Positions 52,907-62,081 are shown, counted from the stretch's first letter. The stretch: 64,000 nucleotides of DNA from Alphaproteobacteria bacterium (GCA_016125405.1 WGLW01000003.1:124001-188000); one strand, 5' to 3'. Made by a program: numbers and translations. The notes: generated by a model from the sequence alone, not told the origin.

Positions 52907-53830
52907 TCAGAGCGGGGGCACATCGAGCGGGATTGGTTCGTCGTCGCCGGGGAGCGGGATGTAGCTGGTCTCGCCCGGCGGCTGGGTGAACCACGAGCCA
53001 GCGAATCCGGCGGCGATCGAGGCGCGCCAGTCGGCCTTGGCTTTTTCCATTCGCTCCTTGCCGGACGAGACGAAGTTCCATTCCAGCAGGCGCGGGCCGT
53101 CGAGCGGATCGCCGCCTGCGATCATGATGCGGGTTCCGGCGCTGAGCGAGACGCTGATCCGGCCGGGCGCCAGCACGGACATGTGGGCTTCTCCCAGCGT
53201 GGTTGTTCCGATCGTCGCCGATCCGCTGACCACGTAGAGGCAGCGTTCGACAGCCTGAGGAACTTCGAATGTCGTCTTCTGGTCCGCCTCGATGACCAGT
53301 TGCAGGATGCCGGCCGGGAACTTCACAGGCGAACGCTTGCCGAAGGCCGATCCGGCAATCAGGACGCCGTGTGCGCCTTCAAGATTGAAGGTCGGCAAGG
53401 TGTCGGCGGGGTGATGGACGAAGCTCGGGTCCTGCTCCTCGTGCGACTGCGGCAGGGCGACCCAGGTCTGGATGGCTTCGAGGTTGTGGCCGGCGGCGCG
53501 TTCTTCTGGCGGCGTGCGTTCGGAGTGCACAATCCCGTGACCTGCCGTCATCCAGTTGACCGCGCCCGGGCGGATGGTCTGGATTGTGCCGAGACTGTCA
53601 CGGTGATCGAGCGCGCCCTCGAACAGCCATGTTACGGTGGCAAGGCCGATGTGCGGATGCGGGCGCACGTCGACACCCTTGCCGGGAACGAAGCGCGCAG
53701 GCCCGAGGTGGTCAAAGAAGACGAATGGACCCACACTGCGGCGGCTGTGAAATGGCAGGATGCGGCGAACGTTGAAGCCGCCCAGGTCGCGGACGCGGGG
53801 TTCAATCACCAGTTCGACGGTCTCGCTCAT
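52907..53830 (-). CDS. pirin family protein
   Basis: The 307-residue protein is a bicupin of the pirin family: VRRILPFHSRRSVGPFVFFDHLGPARF, the metal-binding HPHIGLATVTWLFEGALDHRDSLG and the paired WMTAGHGIVHSE are diagnostic. Bacterial pirins may act as quercetinases or as regulators of metabolic enzymes; no target is evident here. The ATG at 53830 begins MSETVELVIEP; it faces the hydrolase gene divergently with 42 bases between start codons. Confidence 0.93.
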   Translation of the reverse strand: MSETVELVIEPRVRDLGGFNVRRILPFHSRRSVGPFVFFDHLGPARFVPGKGVDVRPHPHIGLATVTWLFEGALDHRDSLGTIQTIRPGAVNWMTAGHGIVHSERTPPEERAAGHNLEAIQTWVALPQSHEEQDPSFVHHPADTLPTFNLEGAHGVLIAGSAFGKRSPVKFPAGILQLVIEADQKTTFEVPQAVERCLYVVSGSATIGTTTLGEAHMSVLAPGRISVSLSAGTRIMIAGGDPLDGPRLLEWNFVSSGKERMEKAKADWRASIAAGFAGSWFTQPPGETSYIPLPGDDEPIPLDVPPL

Positions 53831-53872
53831 TGGTCTGGTCCTCGCGTGGCTGATGGATCGTGGAAAGGAACT

Positions 53873-54949
53873 ATGAACCCAATCCGGAGTGAGGTGGAGA
53901 GCGCGAACGTGCGGCCTTTGCCGATTTACGCCGCGATCGTTCTGGCGATGGTGTCGCTGCTTGCGGGTTGCGCGCCGCTGCAGCAGACGGCGCTTCGCCC
54001 GCAGGGACCGGTGACGCCTGGGTTCTCCGGCGACTGGTTCACCTCGTTCGACGGCGCGAAGCTCGGTCTCAATGAATGGCTGCCGCAGCAACAGATGGGC
54101 GATGCCGATGGTCCAGGCGTGGTCATCATCGCGGTGCATGGCATGAACGATTACGCCGGCGCATTCGACGAGGCCGGGAAATGGTGGGCCAGCCAGGGGG
54201 CGACGGTCTATGCCTACGACCAACGCGGCTTCGGGCGGTCTCCCGGGTGGATGGTCTGGCCGCAACCGGACCTGATGCGCCGCGACCTCAAGACGGCGGT
54301 GGACGTCGCCCGGCGACTGAATCCGGGCGCGCGGATCGGCGTCGTCGGCGTCTCGATGGGCGCCGCCGTGGCGGCCACGGCGTTCGCGGACAACGACCCG
54401 CCCGCCGCCGATGCGCTGGTTCTTTCCGGGCCCGGCTTCAGGGGATGGGGCGCATTGCCGTGGTACTACAGCGCCAGCCTGTGGATCAGCGCGCATGTGA
54501 GGCCCGGCTGGATCGTCGTTCCGCCCAAAGGGGTTCACATCACGGCGACGGACAACGACGATGAGCTGCGCCGGATGTGGTACGACCCGCACGTTCAGAA
54601 GAGCAACCGGATCGACAGCGTCTACGGCGTTGTCTCGATCATGGAGGCTGCCGATCAGGCGCTGCCGCATCTTCCGAAGACCGTTCCGACCCTGATGACC
54701 TATGGCGGGCGCGACCAGGTGATCCCGCCGGAGGGAGTCGAGCGCGCCGCCAGGAATCTGCCGAGCTGGGTGCGGACGGCCTACTATCCCAAGGGCTACC
54801 ACATGCTCCTGCGCGACCGGGAGGCGGAGGCGCGCTGGCGCGACATCCTGACCTTCATCGAGGATCCGGCTGCGCCACTGCCGTCCGGTGCGCCTGCTTT
54901 GCCGTGGGGGCCGCCCCCTCAGGTCGCCGCGCAGACCGCAGAACGGTGA
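53873..54949 (+). CDS. alpha/beta hydrolase, lysophospholipase-like lipoprotein
   Basis: The 358-residue product has a lipoprotein signal (AAIVLAMVSLLAGC) and a monoacylglycerol lipase/lysophospholipase (Hydrolase_4) domain: VIIAVHGMNDYAGAFDEAGK with the oxyanion loop, YDQRGFGRSPG, the nucleophile GVVGVSMGAAVAATAF (GxSxG), the Asp in TYGGRDQVIPPEGVE and His in YYPKGYHMLLRDRE. It probably acts on lipid esters at the envelope. The ATG follows GGAAAGGA. Confidence 0.9.
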   Translation: MNPIRSEVESANVRPLPIYAAIVLAMVSLLAGCAPLQQTALRPQGPVTPGFSGDWFTSFDGAKLGLNEWLPQQQMGDADGPGVVIIAVHGMNDYAGAFDEAGKWWASQGATVYAYDQRGFGRSPGWMVWPQPDLMRRDLKTAVDVARRLNPGARIGVVGVSMGAAVAATAFADNDPPAADALVLSGPGFRGWGALPWYYSASLWISAHVRPGWIVVPPKGVHITATDNDDELRRMWYDPHVQKSNRIDSVYGVVSIMEAADQALPHLPKTVPTLMTYGGRDQVIPPEGVERAARNLPSWVRTAYYPKGYHMLLRDREAEARWRDILTFIEDPAAPLPSGAPALPWGPPPQVAAQTAER

Positions 54950-55028
54950 AATTTCGGCCTTCGCGGGTCCCGGTACGTTAACCAAATCCGTCTAGGTTAA
55001 TCCCCGAATTATGAGGGAGAGGCCGCGC

Positions 55029-56168
55029 ATGCTCGCGCAGGTCAAGAAACTGATCGAACCCGCCGCGGGGGGAGATTTCACCGGACGCCTGGGCGCCTGG
55101 TGGAACGGGAAGGATTACGTTCCGCCCGAACCCACGGAAGAGGGTGCGTCAGACTCCGAGGCAAAGGCGCCGCCGGCGAAACTGGCAGAAGCGCCTGCCC
55201 CTGCTGCAGAACCGGAAACGCCTGCACCCGCCGAAGCCGAGGAAACACCTGCGGCCGCCGAGCCGTCGCCGGCGCCTGAAGCGCCCAGCCCGGCATTCGC
55301 GCCAGCCGCGGCCCGGTCTGGCCGCGCATCGAGCGACCTTCGCGTTCGCGCTGTCACGGCGCTTTGGGGCGCCGAGCGGCTGGTTCCGGGAACGGCCGAT
55401 CTGGACCAGCGGATTCTGGATATGGTGTTCGACGCCGCCAACGGGTCCGGCGACATCGGCTTCATCGGCGCCGATGCCGCGTTGCTCAACGCGGCGCGTG
55501 GACGGTCCGACCGGACCATTCACGCTGCGGAGTGGCGCACCGACTGCATCGAGCACATTCGCGCGCTGGCGCCCGACATCGACGTGCAGGCGTCAGACAC
55601 CGACCGGCCGCGCGGACTGGGCGACGGCAATCTCGAAGGTCTCGTGAGCGTCGAGGCGTTCGCCTATGCCGACCACAAGGCGGGCCTCGTCGCGCGCGCG
55701 TTCCGCGCACTTTCAGACAACGGACGCTGGATCATTCTCGACACGGTTCGCCACAGCGCCAAGACGCCGGCGGAATGCTTCGCGTCCGCGTGGGCGGAGC
55801 CGAACCTCACTACGTCGGACGAAATCGAGGAGTTGCTGAAACTCGCGGGCTTTGCAGGTGTCACGCATGTCTGCCTGACCTCGGACGTGCTCGCGGCGGC
55901 GCGCGCGGGCTACCGGCAACTCGGAGAGGTGCTGGACGCCGCCGTGCGGACCGGTCTGGACGGCCGGGAGGGGGCGATCTTCCTTCAGGAGCTGACCTGG
56001 GAAATCCAGAGCTGGCGCGCGCGCATGCGGGCCTTCGAAGGCGGCGCGCTCAGCGTCGACCTCTGGATCGCCGACAAGGATCCGACCCGTGCGGCGACGG
56101 CGGCTCTGACCGCCGGGGATGCGACGCCCGCCAGTGAGCCGGCGGACGACCTGCTCGAGGCGGAATAG
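55029..56168 (+). CDS. hypothetical protein with degenerate methyltransferase-like C-terminal region
   Basis: The protein has about 379 residues. After a short start (MLAQVKKLIEPAAGGDF) come about 60 residues of Pro/Ala/Glu linker, then a globular part with Rossmann-like features: NGSGDIGFIGADAALLNAARG, SDNGRWIILDTVRHSAKTPAECFASAW, EIEELLKLAGF. These resemble class I methyltransferases, but no clear SAM-binding GxGxG is seen. The ATG at 55029 follows AGGGAGAGG and is preferred to 55011. A GTTAACC lies upstream near 54976. Function is unknown; a structural or regulatory role is possible. Confidence 0.72.
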   Translation: MLAQVKKLIEPAAGGDFTGRLGAWWNGKDYVPPEPTEEGASDSEAKAPPAKLAEAPAPAAEPETPAPAEAEETPAAAEPSPAPEAPSPAFAPAAARSGRASSDLRVRAVTALWGAERLVPGTADLDQRILDMVFDAANGSGDIGFIGADAALLNAARGRSDRTIHAAEWRTDCIEHIRALAPDIDVQASDTDRPRGLGDGNLEGLVSVEAFAYADHKAGLVARAFRALSDNGRWIILDTVRHSAKTPAECFASAWAEPNLTTSDEIEELLKLAGFAGVTHVCLTSDVLAAARAGYRQLGEVLDAAVRTGLDGREGAIFLQELTWEIQSWRARMRAFEGGALSVDLWIADKDPTRAATAALTAGDATPASEPADDLLEAE

Positions 56169-56190
56169 GCCCAGCCGATTTATTCGGCCT

Positions 56191-57609
56191 CTATTTTACA
56201 GGCGACCACGGCGTCGTGGCGGCGACGTAGCGCCGTTCGCCATTGCCGGACTGCGGCTTGCTATCGGTACGCTTGCCCTGATTGTTCCGGCCGCCCTTGC
56301 CGCCGCGGTGTTTCTTCGCTGAAGCGCCCGGTGCGCCATCACGATGCGGAGCGTGGGATTTCTGGTGCGGGGGACGCGCAGGCTTGCGGCCCGGTTGATG
56401 GCGCTGGCCGCGCGCCGGGCGTTCGCCGCGGCTTTCAGCCGGCAGCGACGGGGCGGCGGCGGTGGCCGCGCCCAGCGCCTGGTCATTGCGGCGGTCCGTG
56501 GAGGGGATGGTCTGGCGCGTGACCTTCTGGATGGCGCGCAGCAGATCGCGCTCGTCATCCGCGCAGAAGGCGACGGCCGACCCTGATGCGCCCGCGCGGG
56601 CCGTGCGGCCGATGCGGTGAACATAGGCTTCCGGCACTTCCGGCAGGTCGAACTGGACCACGTGCGTCACCGCGTCGACGTCGATGCCGCGCGCCGCGAT
56701 GTCGGTCGCCACGAGCGCGCGGACATCGCCAGCCTTGAAGGCGGCGAGGGCGCGCTGGCGCTGCGACTGGCTCTTGTCGCCATGGATCGCGGCAGCCTCG
56801 ACGCCAGCCTGTTCAAGCGAACGCGCCACGCGGTCTGCGCCGCGCTTGGTGCGGGTGAAGACCAGCACACGCGAGAAGTTGGCGTCGGCGAAGAGTTCGT
56901 TGAGCAGCGCGCGCTTGCGCCCGGCTTCGACGAACAGGATCTGCTGGGCGACGCGCTCGGCTGTCGTGGACTGCGGCGCCACCGAGACCTTCAGCGGATC
57001 GTGCAGCAGGTCGCCTGCCAGTTTGGCGATGTCGGCCGGCATAGTGGCCGAGAAGAAGAGGTTCTGGCGCTTCGCGTTCATGTGGGAGACGATCTTGCGG
57101 ATCGGCGGCAGGAAGCCGAGGTCGAGCATCTGGTCGGCCTCGTCGAGCACCAGGATTTCGGTGTCGCGGAGCTGGGCGTTCTTTTCCTGGAGGTGGTCGA
57201 TCAGCCGTCCCGGCGTGGCGACGAGGATGTCGAGACCCGTGCTGAGCGCCTTGATCTGGGCGCCGTGCTTCACGCCGCCGAAGACGGTCGCAACGCGCAG
57301 GCCGAGATGCTTGCCATAGGTGCGGAAGCTGTCGGCGATCTGGATCGCCAGTTCGCGCGTGGGAGACAGCACCAGCGCGCGGCAGCCGCGGCGCGGCGCC
57401 GGGCGCGGATTGGCGCTGAGGAGGTGAAGGATGGGGAGGGCGAAGGCGGCGGTCTTGCCGGTGCCGGTCTGCGCGATGCCCAGGAGGTCGCGGCCAGAGA
57501 GGACGCCGGGAATGGCCTGCGCCTGGATGGGCGTGGGGGTCGTGTAGCCTTCGGCGGTCAGCGCCTGGAGGAGAGGTTTGGCGAGGCCAAGGTCGGTAAA
57601 TTGAGTCAA
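56191..57609 (-). CDS. rhlE: DEAD-box RNA helicase, RhlE type
   Basis: The 472-residue helicase has the full DEAD-box set: Q motif with TPIQAQAIPG, AQTGTGKTAAFALP, PTRELAIQIADSF, VLDEADQMLDLGF, FFSATMPADIA, VFTRTKRGADRVA, ATDIAARGIDVDAVTHVVQFD and HRIGRTARAGASG. A basic, disordered C-terminal tail of about 100 residues follows, typical of RhlE/CsdA-like proteins in cold response and RNA turnover. The start is TTG 57609, overlapping the stop of an 8-codon upstream frame (57606-57629). Long structured leader upstream (see regulatory entry). Confidence 0.93.
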   Translation of the reverse strand: MTQFTDLGLAKPLLQALTAEGYTTPTPIQAQAIPGVLSGRDLLGIAQTGTGKTAAFALPILHLLSANPRPAPRRGCRALVLSPTRELAIQIADSFRTYGKHLGLRVATVFGGVKHGAQIKALSTGLDILVATPGRLIDHLQEKNAQLRDTEILVLDEADQMLDLGFLPPIRKIVSHMNAKRQNLFFSATMPADIAKLAGDLLHDPLKVSVAPQSTTAERVAQQILFVEAGRKRALLNELFADANFSRVLVFTRTKRGADRVARSLEQAGVEAAAIHGDKSQSQRQRALAAFKAGDVRALVATDIAARGIDVDAVTHVVQFDLPEVPEAYVHRIGRTARAGASGSAVAFCADDERDLLRAIQKVTRQTIPSTDRRNDQALGAATAAAPSLPAESRGERPARGQRHQPGRKPARPPHQKSHAPHRDGAPGASAKKHRGGKGGRNNQGKRTDSKPQSGNGERRYVAATTPWSPVK

Positions 57610-57738
57610 AACGTGCGTCTTTCAGACATGCGCCACACACGAGCGCGCAACAGCTTTGCGGCTCGCCGGGGCGAACAGGTGTGGGGAACTGCCCCGCGTG
57701 GCGGGCGGCTCTATGAGCTCTTCAGGGCGGGGACAGAG

Positions 57739-57833
57739 GGATGCCTTTGCATCCACACGCGTGTGCAACGCCGATAGCGCCGCCAGGCGACGCGAGCGGG
57801 ACATGACGGCATAAGCCCTTAATGTCAAGTTAC
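57739..57833 (-). promoter_or_regulatory. structured leader and possible CtrA/sigma70 site upstream of rhlE
   Basis: On the plus strand GGATGC/GCATCC around CTTT (57739-57754) and the palindrome CACACGCGTGTG (57754-57765) are adjacent stable structures 130-155 bases before the rhlE start. Further out, TTGACA on the minus strand (57827-57822) could be a -35, and TTAA-N7-TTAC (57818-57832) matches the CtrA box TTAA-N7-TTAA at 7 of 8 bases. A -10 could not be placed. A long leader is common for cold-induced helicases. Confidence 0.35.
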
Positions 57834-57866
57834 GTCGCTGCAGCGCAGCAAGACTGGCCGCGGCGG

Positions 57867-60152
57867 CTACTTGGCGTTGGCGCCCGTCGAATCCGCCGGA
57901 CCGCCCATCAGGGTGACGCCTTCGTCGAGCTTGTCGGCGTAGGCGTTGAGCGCCTTGCCGGTCAGTTCGGCGTACTTATTGGCGTCGTCCCAGCGTTCGT
58001 CCTCGATGGCCTCGCGGACGCCGGGCAGCGTCTTGGCGCCATAGCCGGTGAACTTGCCGGGGGCGTAGATCATGTTCTTGTACCAGTCGCGCCCGCCGGG
58101 GAGACCGGTGTTCTCCGTCAGCGCCTGCTCGGTCTGGCCGGCGAGGGCGGTGAGCTTGCCCTTGGTTTCGGCGGAGAGGCTGGCGCCCTTCGCCGCGAGC
58201 GCCGCGTCATACGCCTTGGCGCTGGCTTTCACGCGGGCCACGGCGTTTTCGAGCGGCGACAGGTCGAAGTACGGAACCGGCTTCAGCGGCGTCGGCGGTC
58301 CGCTTGTCTTGGTGGGATCGTCGAAGAGCTTGAAGGCGTTGGCCGCGATCATCTTCGCTTGCATCGCCTGGGCTTCGCGCTTGCCATCGGCGAGCTTCTT
58401 CACCTCATCGAGATAGGTCGACACCGCATCCGCGAAGCCGCTGTAGCGTTCGACCGGCAGATCCGCGTCCGCCATGCGCAGGACCAGACGGCCGGTCGTC
58501 TTGGCCAGCACGCCGGCATAGACGAAGCCGGGGTCGCTGAAGCGCGAATAGTGCTCCCAGGTGTCGTAGGCGGAGTGGTAGATGCCGCCGCTCTGCCCTT
58601 CGCCCCCATAACCGACGTTGAGCGCGCCAAGACCGAGATGCTGCAGGAAGGCCGAGTAGTCAGAGCCCGACCCCATGGGGCCGATGCGCATGTCCTTCGA
58701 GGGATCGCCGGCAATCTTGGCGTCTGCCTTGTCGTCCGCGCTCGCGCCGGGCCGCGCGCCTTGCACCATCGCGACCGCGCGCAGGCGCTGGTCGACCGAT
58801 ACGCCGGTTTCGGGGTCGGTCACGTCGGCTGCGACCTTACCGACAAAATTCTGCAGTGAATGGCTGCCCTCGACGCCGAGGAAGCCTCGTCCGCTGCCGT
58901 CTGTGTTCACATAGAGGATGCCCTTCTGCTTCAGCTCGTCCGCGTGGGTTTCGACCCACTCGGTGGAGCCCAGCAGCATCGGCTCTTCCGCATCCCAGCT
59001 CAGATAGACCAGCGTGCGTTTCGGCTTCCAGCCGGTCCTGGCGAGTTCGCCGATCGCCTTGGCCTCCGCCATCATGGCGACGTGGCCGCTGATCGGATCG
59101 GAAGCCCCGAAGACCCAGCCGTCATGGTGATTGCCGCGAAGCACCCACTGGTCGGGCAGCTCCGAGCCTTTCATCATGGCGACGACATCGTAGATCGTCT
59201 TGAGCGACCAGTCCGACTTCACCTGAAGGTGGACCTTCGCCGCGTCCGTGCCGCCGACATGGTAGGTGATGCCGAGCGAGCCACGGAAGTTCGGCGGTGC
59301 GACGCGTCCGCCGAGCGCGCCGAGGAAATGCTCGGCGTCGCCGTATGAAATCGGGATCGCAGGGATTTTCAGGATCGCAGGCGCTTCTTCGCGGGTGAGA
59401 CGCTTGGCGTCTTCGGTCGCGCCGACGCCGGGCGTCAGCGGGTCGCCGGGATAGAGCGTCATGTCGGCGACGGAACCGCGCTGCACGCCTTGCGGCGGAC
59501 GCGATGCGCCTTTCGGATAGGCGTCGTCGGTGGAATAGCCGTCGTCGCGCGGGTCGGAATAGATGATGCAGCCAACCGCGCCGTGATCCTGCGCCAGTTT
59601 CGGCTTGAGACCTCGCCAGCCCTGGCCATAGCGCGCGATAACGATCTTGCCCTTGACGTCGACGCCCATGCGCTGGAGCGCCTTGTAGTCGTCGGGCATG
59701 CCGTAGTTCACATAGACAAGCGGCGCGGTGACGTCGCCATCGCCCTGATAGGCGACGTAAGCCGGCAGTTCGTTCTTGGTGCGCGACGAGGTGGCGTCGC
59801 CCGGGATGGGCCGCTCGGTCAGCGTGGCCTTGAAGCGTTTCGGCGTGACGAGTTCCAGCGTCTCCTTCACGGGCGTTGGATAGAGCACCTTGAAGGTCTC
59901 GATCTTCGCGTCCCAGCCCCAGTCCTTGAACTGTTTCAGAACGTAGTCCGCGTTGGCCTTGTCGTGGGCGGAGCCGACATGGTTCGGTTCCGCGGCCATC
60001 GTCTTCATCCAGCCGCTCATCTCATCCGGGCTGATGGCTGCGTCGAACGCTTTCTCGACTTCGGCCTGGCTGGCGGGAGCTTGGGCGCCGACGGGAGTCG
60101 CACCAAAAGAAATGGCGAGAACGATGGACAGCAATGATATGGATCGACGCAT
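57867..60152 (-). CDS. M28B metallopeptidase, glutamate carboxypeptidase II-like
   Basis: The 761-residue exported protein (signal MRRSISLLSIVLAISFGATPVGA) is a bacterial homologue of glutamate carboxypeptidase II/transferrin receptor-type peptidases. It has a PA insert, the zinc site NHHDGWVFGASDPISG (His and bridging Asp), SWDAEEPMLLGSTEW with the catalytic Glu pair, YVNTDGSGRG with an Asp ligand and the late His in YHSAYDTWEHYSRFSDPGF. A C-terminal helical dimerisation domain follows. It likely removes C-terminal Glu/Asp or other residues from small peptides in the periplasm. ATG 60152 is preferred to TTG 60167. Confidence 0.93.
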   Translation of the reverse strand: MRRSISLLSIVLAISFGATPVGAQAPASQAEVEKAFDAAISPDEMSGWMKTMAAEPNHVGSAHDKANADYVLKQFKDWGWDAKIETFKVLYPTPVKETLELVTPKRFKATLTERPIPGDATSSRTKNELPAYVAYQGDGDVTAPLVYVNYGMPDDYKALQRMGVDVKGKIVIARYGQGWRGLKPKLAQDHGAVGCIIYSDPRDDGYSTDDAYPKGASRPPQGVQRGSVADMTLYPGDPLTPGVGATEDAKRLTREEAPAILKIPAIPISYGDAEHFLGALGGRVAPPNFRGSLGITYHVGGTDAAKVHLQVKSDWSLKTIYDVVAMMKGSELPDQWVLRGNHHDGWVFGASDPISGHVAMMAEAKAIGELARTGWKPKRTLVYLSWDAEEPMLLGSTEWVETHADELKQKGILYVNTDGSGRGFLGVEGSHSLQNFVGKVAADVTDPETGVSVDQRLRAVAMVQGARPGASADDKADAKIAGDPSKDMRIGPMGSGSDYSAFLQHLGLGALNVGYGGEGQSGGIYHSAYDTWEHYSRFSDPGFVYAGVLAKTTGRLVLRMADADLPVERYSGFADAVSTYLDEVKKLADGKREAQAMQAKMIAANAFKLFDDPTKTSGPPTPLKPVPYFDLSPLENAVARVKASAKAYDAALAAKGASLSAETKGKLTALAGQTEQALTENTGLPGGRDWYKNMIYAPGKFTGYGAKTLPGVREAIEDERWDDANKYAELTGKALNAYADKLDEGVTLMGGPADSTGANAK

Positions 60153-60300
60153 GATCAGGCCCCACAACTGGTTTGACCTCAGCTAGACCCTTAGGCGGCG
60201 CGCCGACAAGCTGTGTGGCCGGATCACGTCGCGTCATCGCCCGCATGCCCGGCAATTCTGCATGGACGACCGCTTCGAGGCGCCTCCTGCAGCAGCGGCT

Positions 60301-60328
60301 TTGATTCGGGCGCCGTTGGCGCTATATG
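60301..60328 (+). promoter_or_regulatory. possible sigma70-type promoter of leucine dehydrogenase
   Basis: TTGATT (60301-60306) and TATATG (60323-60328) are separated by 16 bases, 43 bases before the ATG at 60372. The sequence is otherwise very GC-rich here, so an AT-rich pair at proper spacing stands out. No operator symmetry was identified. Confidence 0.4.
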
Positions 60329-60371
60329 CGCGCCGGGCCCAGCCAGTGCGCCCGTCCACGGAGCCTCCCCG

Positions 60372-61412
60372 ATGTTCGACAAGCCGGCCTTTGCAGGGCA
60401 CGAAAGCGTCCATCATTTCTACGATTCGGCCAGCGGGCTGCGGGCCATCATCGCCATTCATTCCACGGCGCGCGGGCCGGCGGCGGGCGGTTGCCGGATG
60501 TGGAATTACGACACCGCGGACGCGGCCTTTGTTGACGCCCTGCGCCTGTCGGAGGGCATGAGCTACAAGAATGCGATGGCCGACCTGCCGCTCGGCGGCG
60601 GCAAGGCGGTGATCTGGGGAAATTCGCGCACCGACAAGACGCCGGAGAAATTCCGTGCGCTGGGTCGGGCGATCGAAAGCCTGCAAGGCAAGTACTGGTC
60701 GGCCGAGGATGTCGGCGTGTCGCCAGCAGACATGGCGTTCGCCGCCGAGAACACGCGATATGTCGCCGGTCTTTCGACTGGAAAGGCTGCGAGCGGCGAC
60801 CCGTCCCCGGTGACGGCGCGCGGCGTGTTCCTTGGTCTCAAGGCGACGGCGGCCCGCGTGTTCGGCACCGATGATCTCAATGGCAAGCGGGTTGCGGTGC
60901 AGGGCGTCGGCCATGTCGGCGCCGATGTCTGCCGGCACCTCGCGAAAGCTGGCGCGGAGATCATCGTGACGGATGTGAACCAGGACGCCTTGAACGAGAT
61001 CGCACGCGAGACCGGCGCCAAGGTGGCGTCGCCGGATGAAATCTACGATGCGAAGGTCGATATATTCTCACCCAACGCGTTGGGCGCGGTGGTGAATCCC
61101 GCGACCATTCACCGGCTGAACGCGAAGGTGATCGCCGGCGGCGCGAACAACCAGCTTTCCACGCCGGACATGGGCGAGGAGCTGCTCCACCGCGGCATTC
61201 TCTATGCGCCGGACTACGTGATTAACGGCGGCGGCATCATCAACGTCGCGGCCGAGATCGCCGGCGCCTACGATCCGGCGTGGGTGGAAGGCAAGGTCCA
61301 GAAACTGGTCGAGACGCTCGGCATGGTCCTGGATCAAGCCAGAAGCGAGGGGCGCGCAACCAATCGCGTGGCGGACGAAATTGCGCGTCGCCGGATAGGC
61401 GAATCGGCGTGA
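60372..61412 (+). CDS. Glu/Leu/Phe/Val dehydrogenase, probable leucine dehydrogenase
   Basis: The 346-residue protein matches leucine dehydrogenases, which oxidise branched-chain amino acids to 2-oxo acids with NAD+. Conserved regions are ARGPAAGGCRMWNYD, LSEGMSYKNAMADLPLGGGKAVI with the catalytic Lys, VTARGVFLGLKATAARVFG and the Rossmann VAVQGVGHVGADVCRHLAKAGA. The length (about 345-365) fits Leu/Val dehydrogenases rather than glutamate dehydrogenase (about 410+). The start at 60372 begins MFDKPAFAGHES. It could feed the isovaleryl-CoA pathway at 13.6-28 kb. Confidence 0.9.
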   Translation: MFDKPAFAGHESVHHFYDSASGLRAIIAIHSTARGPAAGGCRMWNYDTADAAFVDALRLSEGMSYKNAMADLPLGGGKAVIWGNSRTDKTPEKFRALGRAIESLQGKYWSAEDVGVSPADMAFAAENTRYVAGLSTGKAASGDPSPVTARGVFLGLKATAARVFGTDDLNGKRVAVQGVGHVGADVCRHLAKAGAEIIVTDVNQDALNEIARETGAKVASPDEIYDAKVDIFSPNALGAVVNPATIHRLNAKVIAGGANNQLSTPDMGEELLHRGILYAPDYVINGGGIINVAAEIAGAYDPAWVEGKVQKLVETLGMVLDQARSEGRATNRVADEIARRRIGESA

Positions 61413-61426
61413 CTCCTGGCATTACC

Positions 61427-61452
61427 GGAACTTTATTGTGCGCCGCAGCGTT
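61427..61452 (+). promoter_or_regulatory. EcfG-type general stress promoter
   Basis: GGAAC (61427-61431), a 17-base spacer and CGTT (61449-61452) match the alphaproteobacterial EcfG (PhyR-NepR-EcfG) promoter consensus GGAAC-N16/17-CGTT exactly. It lies between the leucine dehydrogenase stop (61412) and the small gene at 61602, which it would drive with a leader of about 140 bases. Confidence 0.6.
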
Positions 61453-61601
61453 AGTGCGTTGACGCGTCGTTACGTGGTGCAGACCTTGCTAAGGACTTGA
61501 GAGGGGCTGGTTCGCGGGCGTTTGCGCGGACTCTGAAAAAAGCCCTGACTGAGCGGCCAGAGCAAAGGTCAATTGCAACGGTAGCCTGTTTCGGAGTTCG
61601 T

Positions 61602-61880
61602 ATGTCCGAAGTTGTAGTCCAGATCAGCGCTGACGAAAGCCGCGATTCGGCTCGACTTACCAATGCTCTCGATGCATTCGCCAAGTGGAGTGTTGACAAC
61701 GACCTCCTCAATTCTTCAGGCGACGCTCCGGATATCATGATGATGACCGAGTATTCGGCGGGCGAGGTGCGCCGCAAACTTGTGTTCCAGAGTCGTGACC
61801 ACGCCGCCAAGTTCCTGGTTTTCTGGCGCACGGAACGCCATCGCCCCCTTCCTCATGGCGCTGAGCCGCTCCGGGCCTGA
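61602..61880 (+). CDS. small hypothetical protein, possibly stress-induced
   Basis: The 92-residue soluble protein begins MSEVVVQISADESRDSARL and has a Lys/Arg-rich end (RRKLVFQSRDHAAKFLVFWRTERHR). I recognise no family. CGGAG lies nine bases before the ATG at 61602; a longer in-frame start at 61497 is possible but its extension is Arg-rich and unlikely. The EcfG-like promoter upstream suggests induction in the general stress response. A palindrome CCGGCATGCCGG (61956-61967), inside a larger imperfect inverted repeat, lies 76 bases after the stop without a T tract. Confidence 0.65.
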   Translation: MSEVVVQISADESRDSARLTNALDAFAKWSVDNDLLNSSGDAPDIMMMTEYSAGEVRRKLVFQSRDHAAKFLVFWRTERHRPLPHGAEPLRA

Positions 61881-62081
61881 TGGGCGGTCCCGACCGGTTT
61901 CGTATTGCTTTGCAGCAATGTCGCCCCTGGCCTGAGCCCGGCCCTTCGGGAATAACCGGCATGCCGGGTTTCAGGCTCGCGGCCCCTGCGTCAGTCATTA
62001 GTGATCTGTTAAGCATCTGATCCTGTTTGGAAATTCTTTCCGTGCTGGCGGGGTCGATGGAGCAGCGAGTAGAAGGGCCGG

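Noticed and set aside
53831-54985. Upstream extension of the pirin frame on the minus strand
   Set aside because: It is open by chance opposite the lysophospholipase gene; the pirin fold begins at 53830 with MSETVELVIEP.
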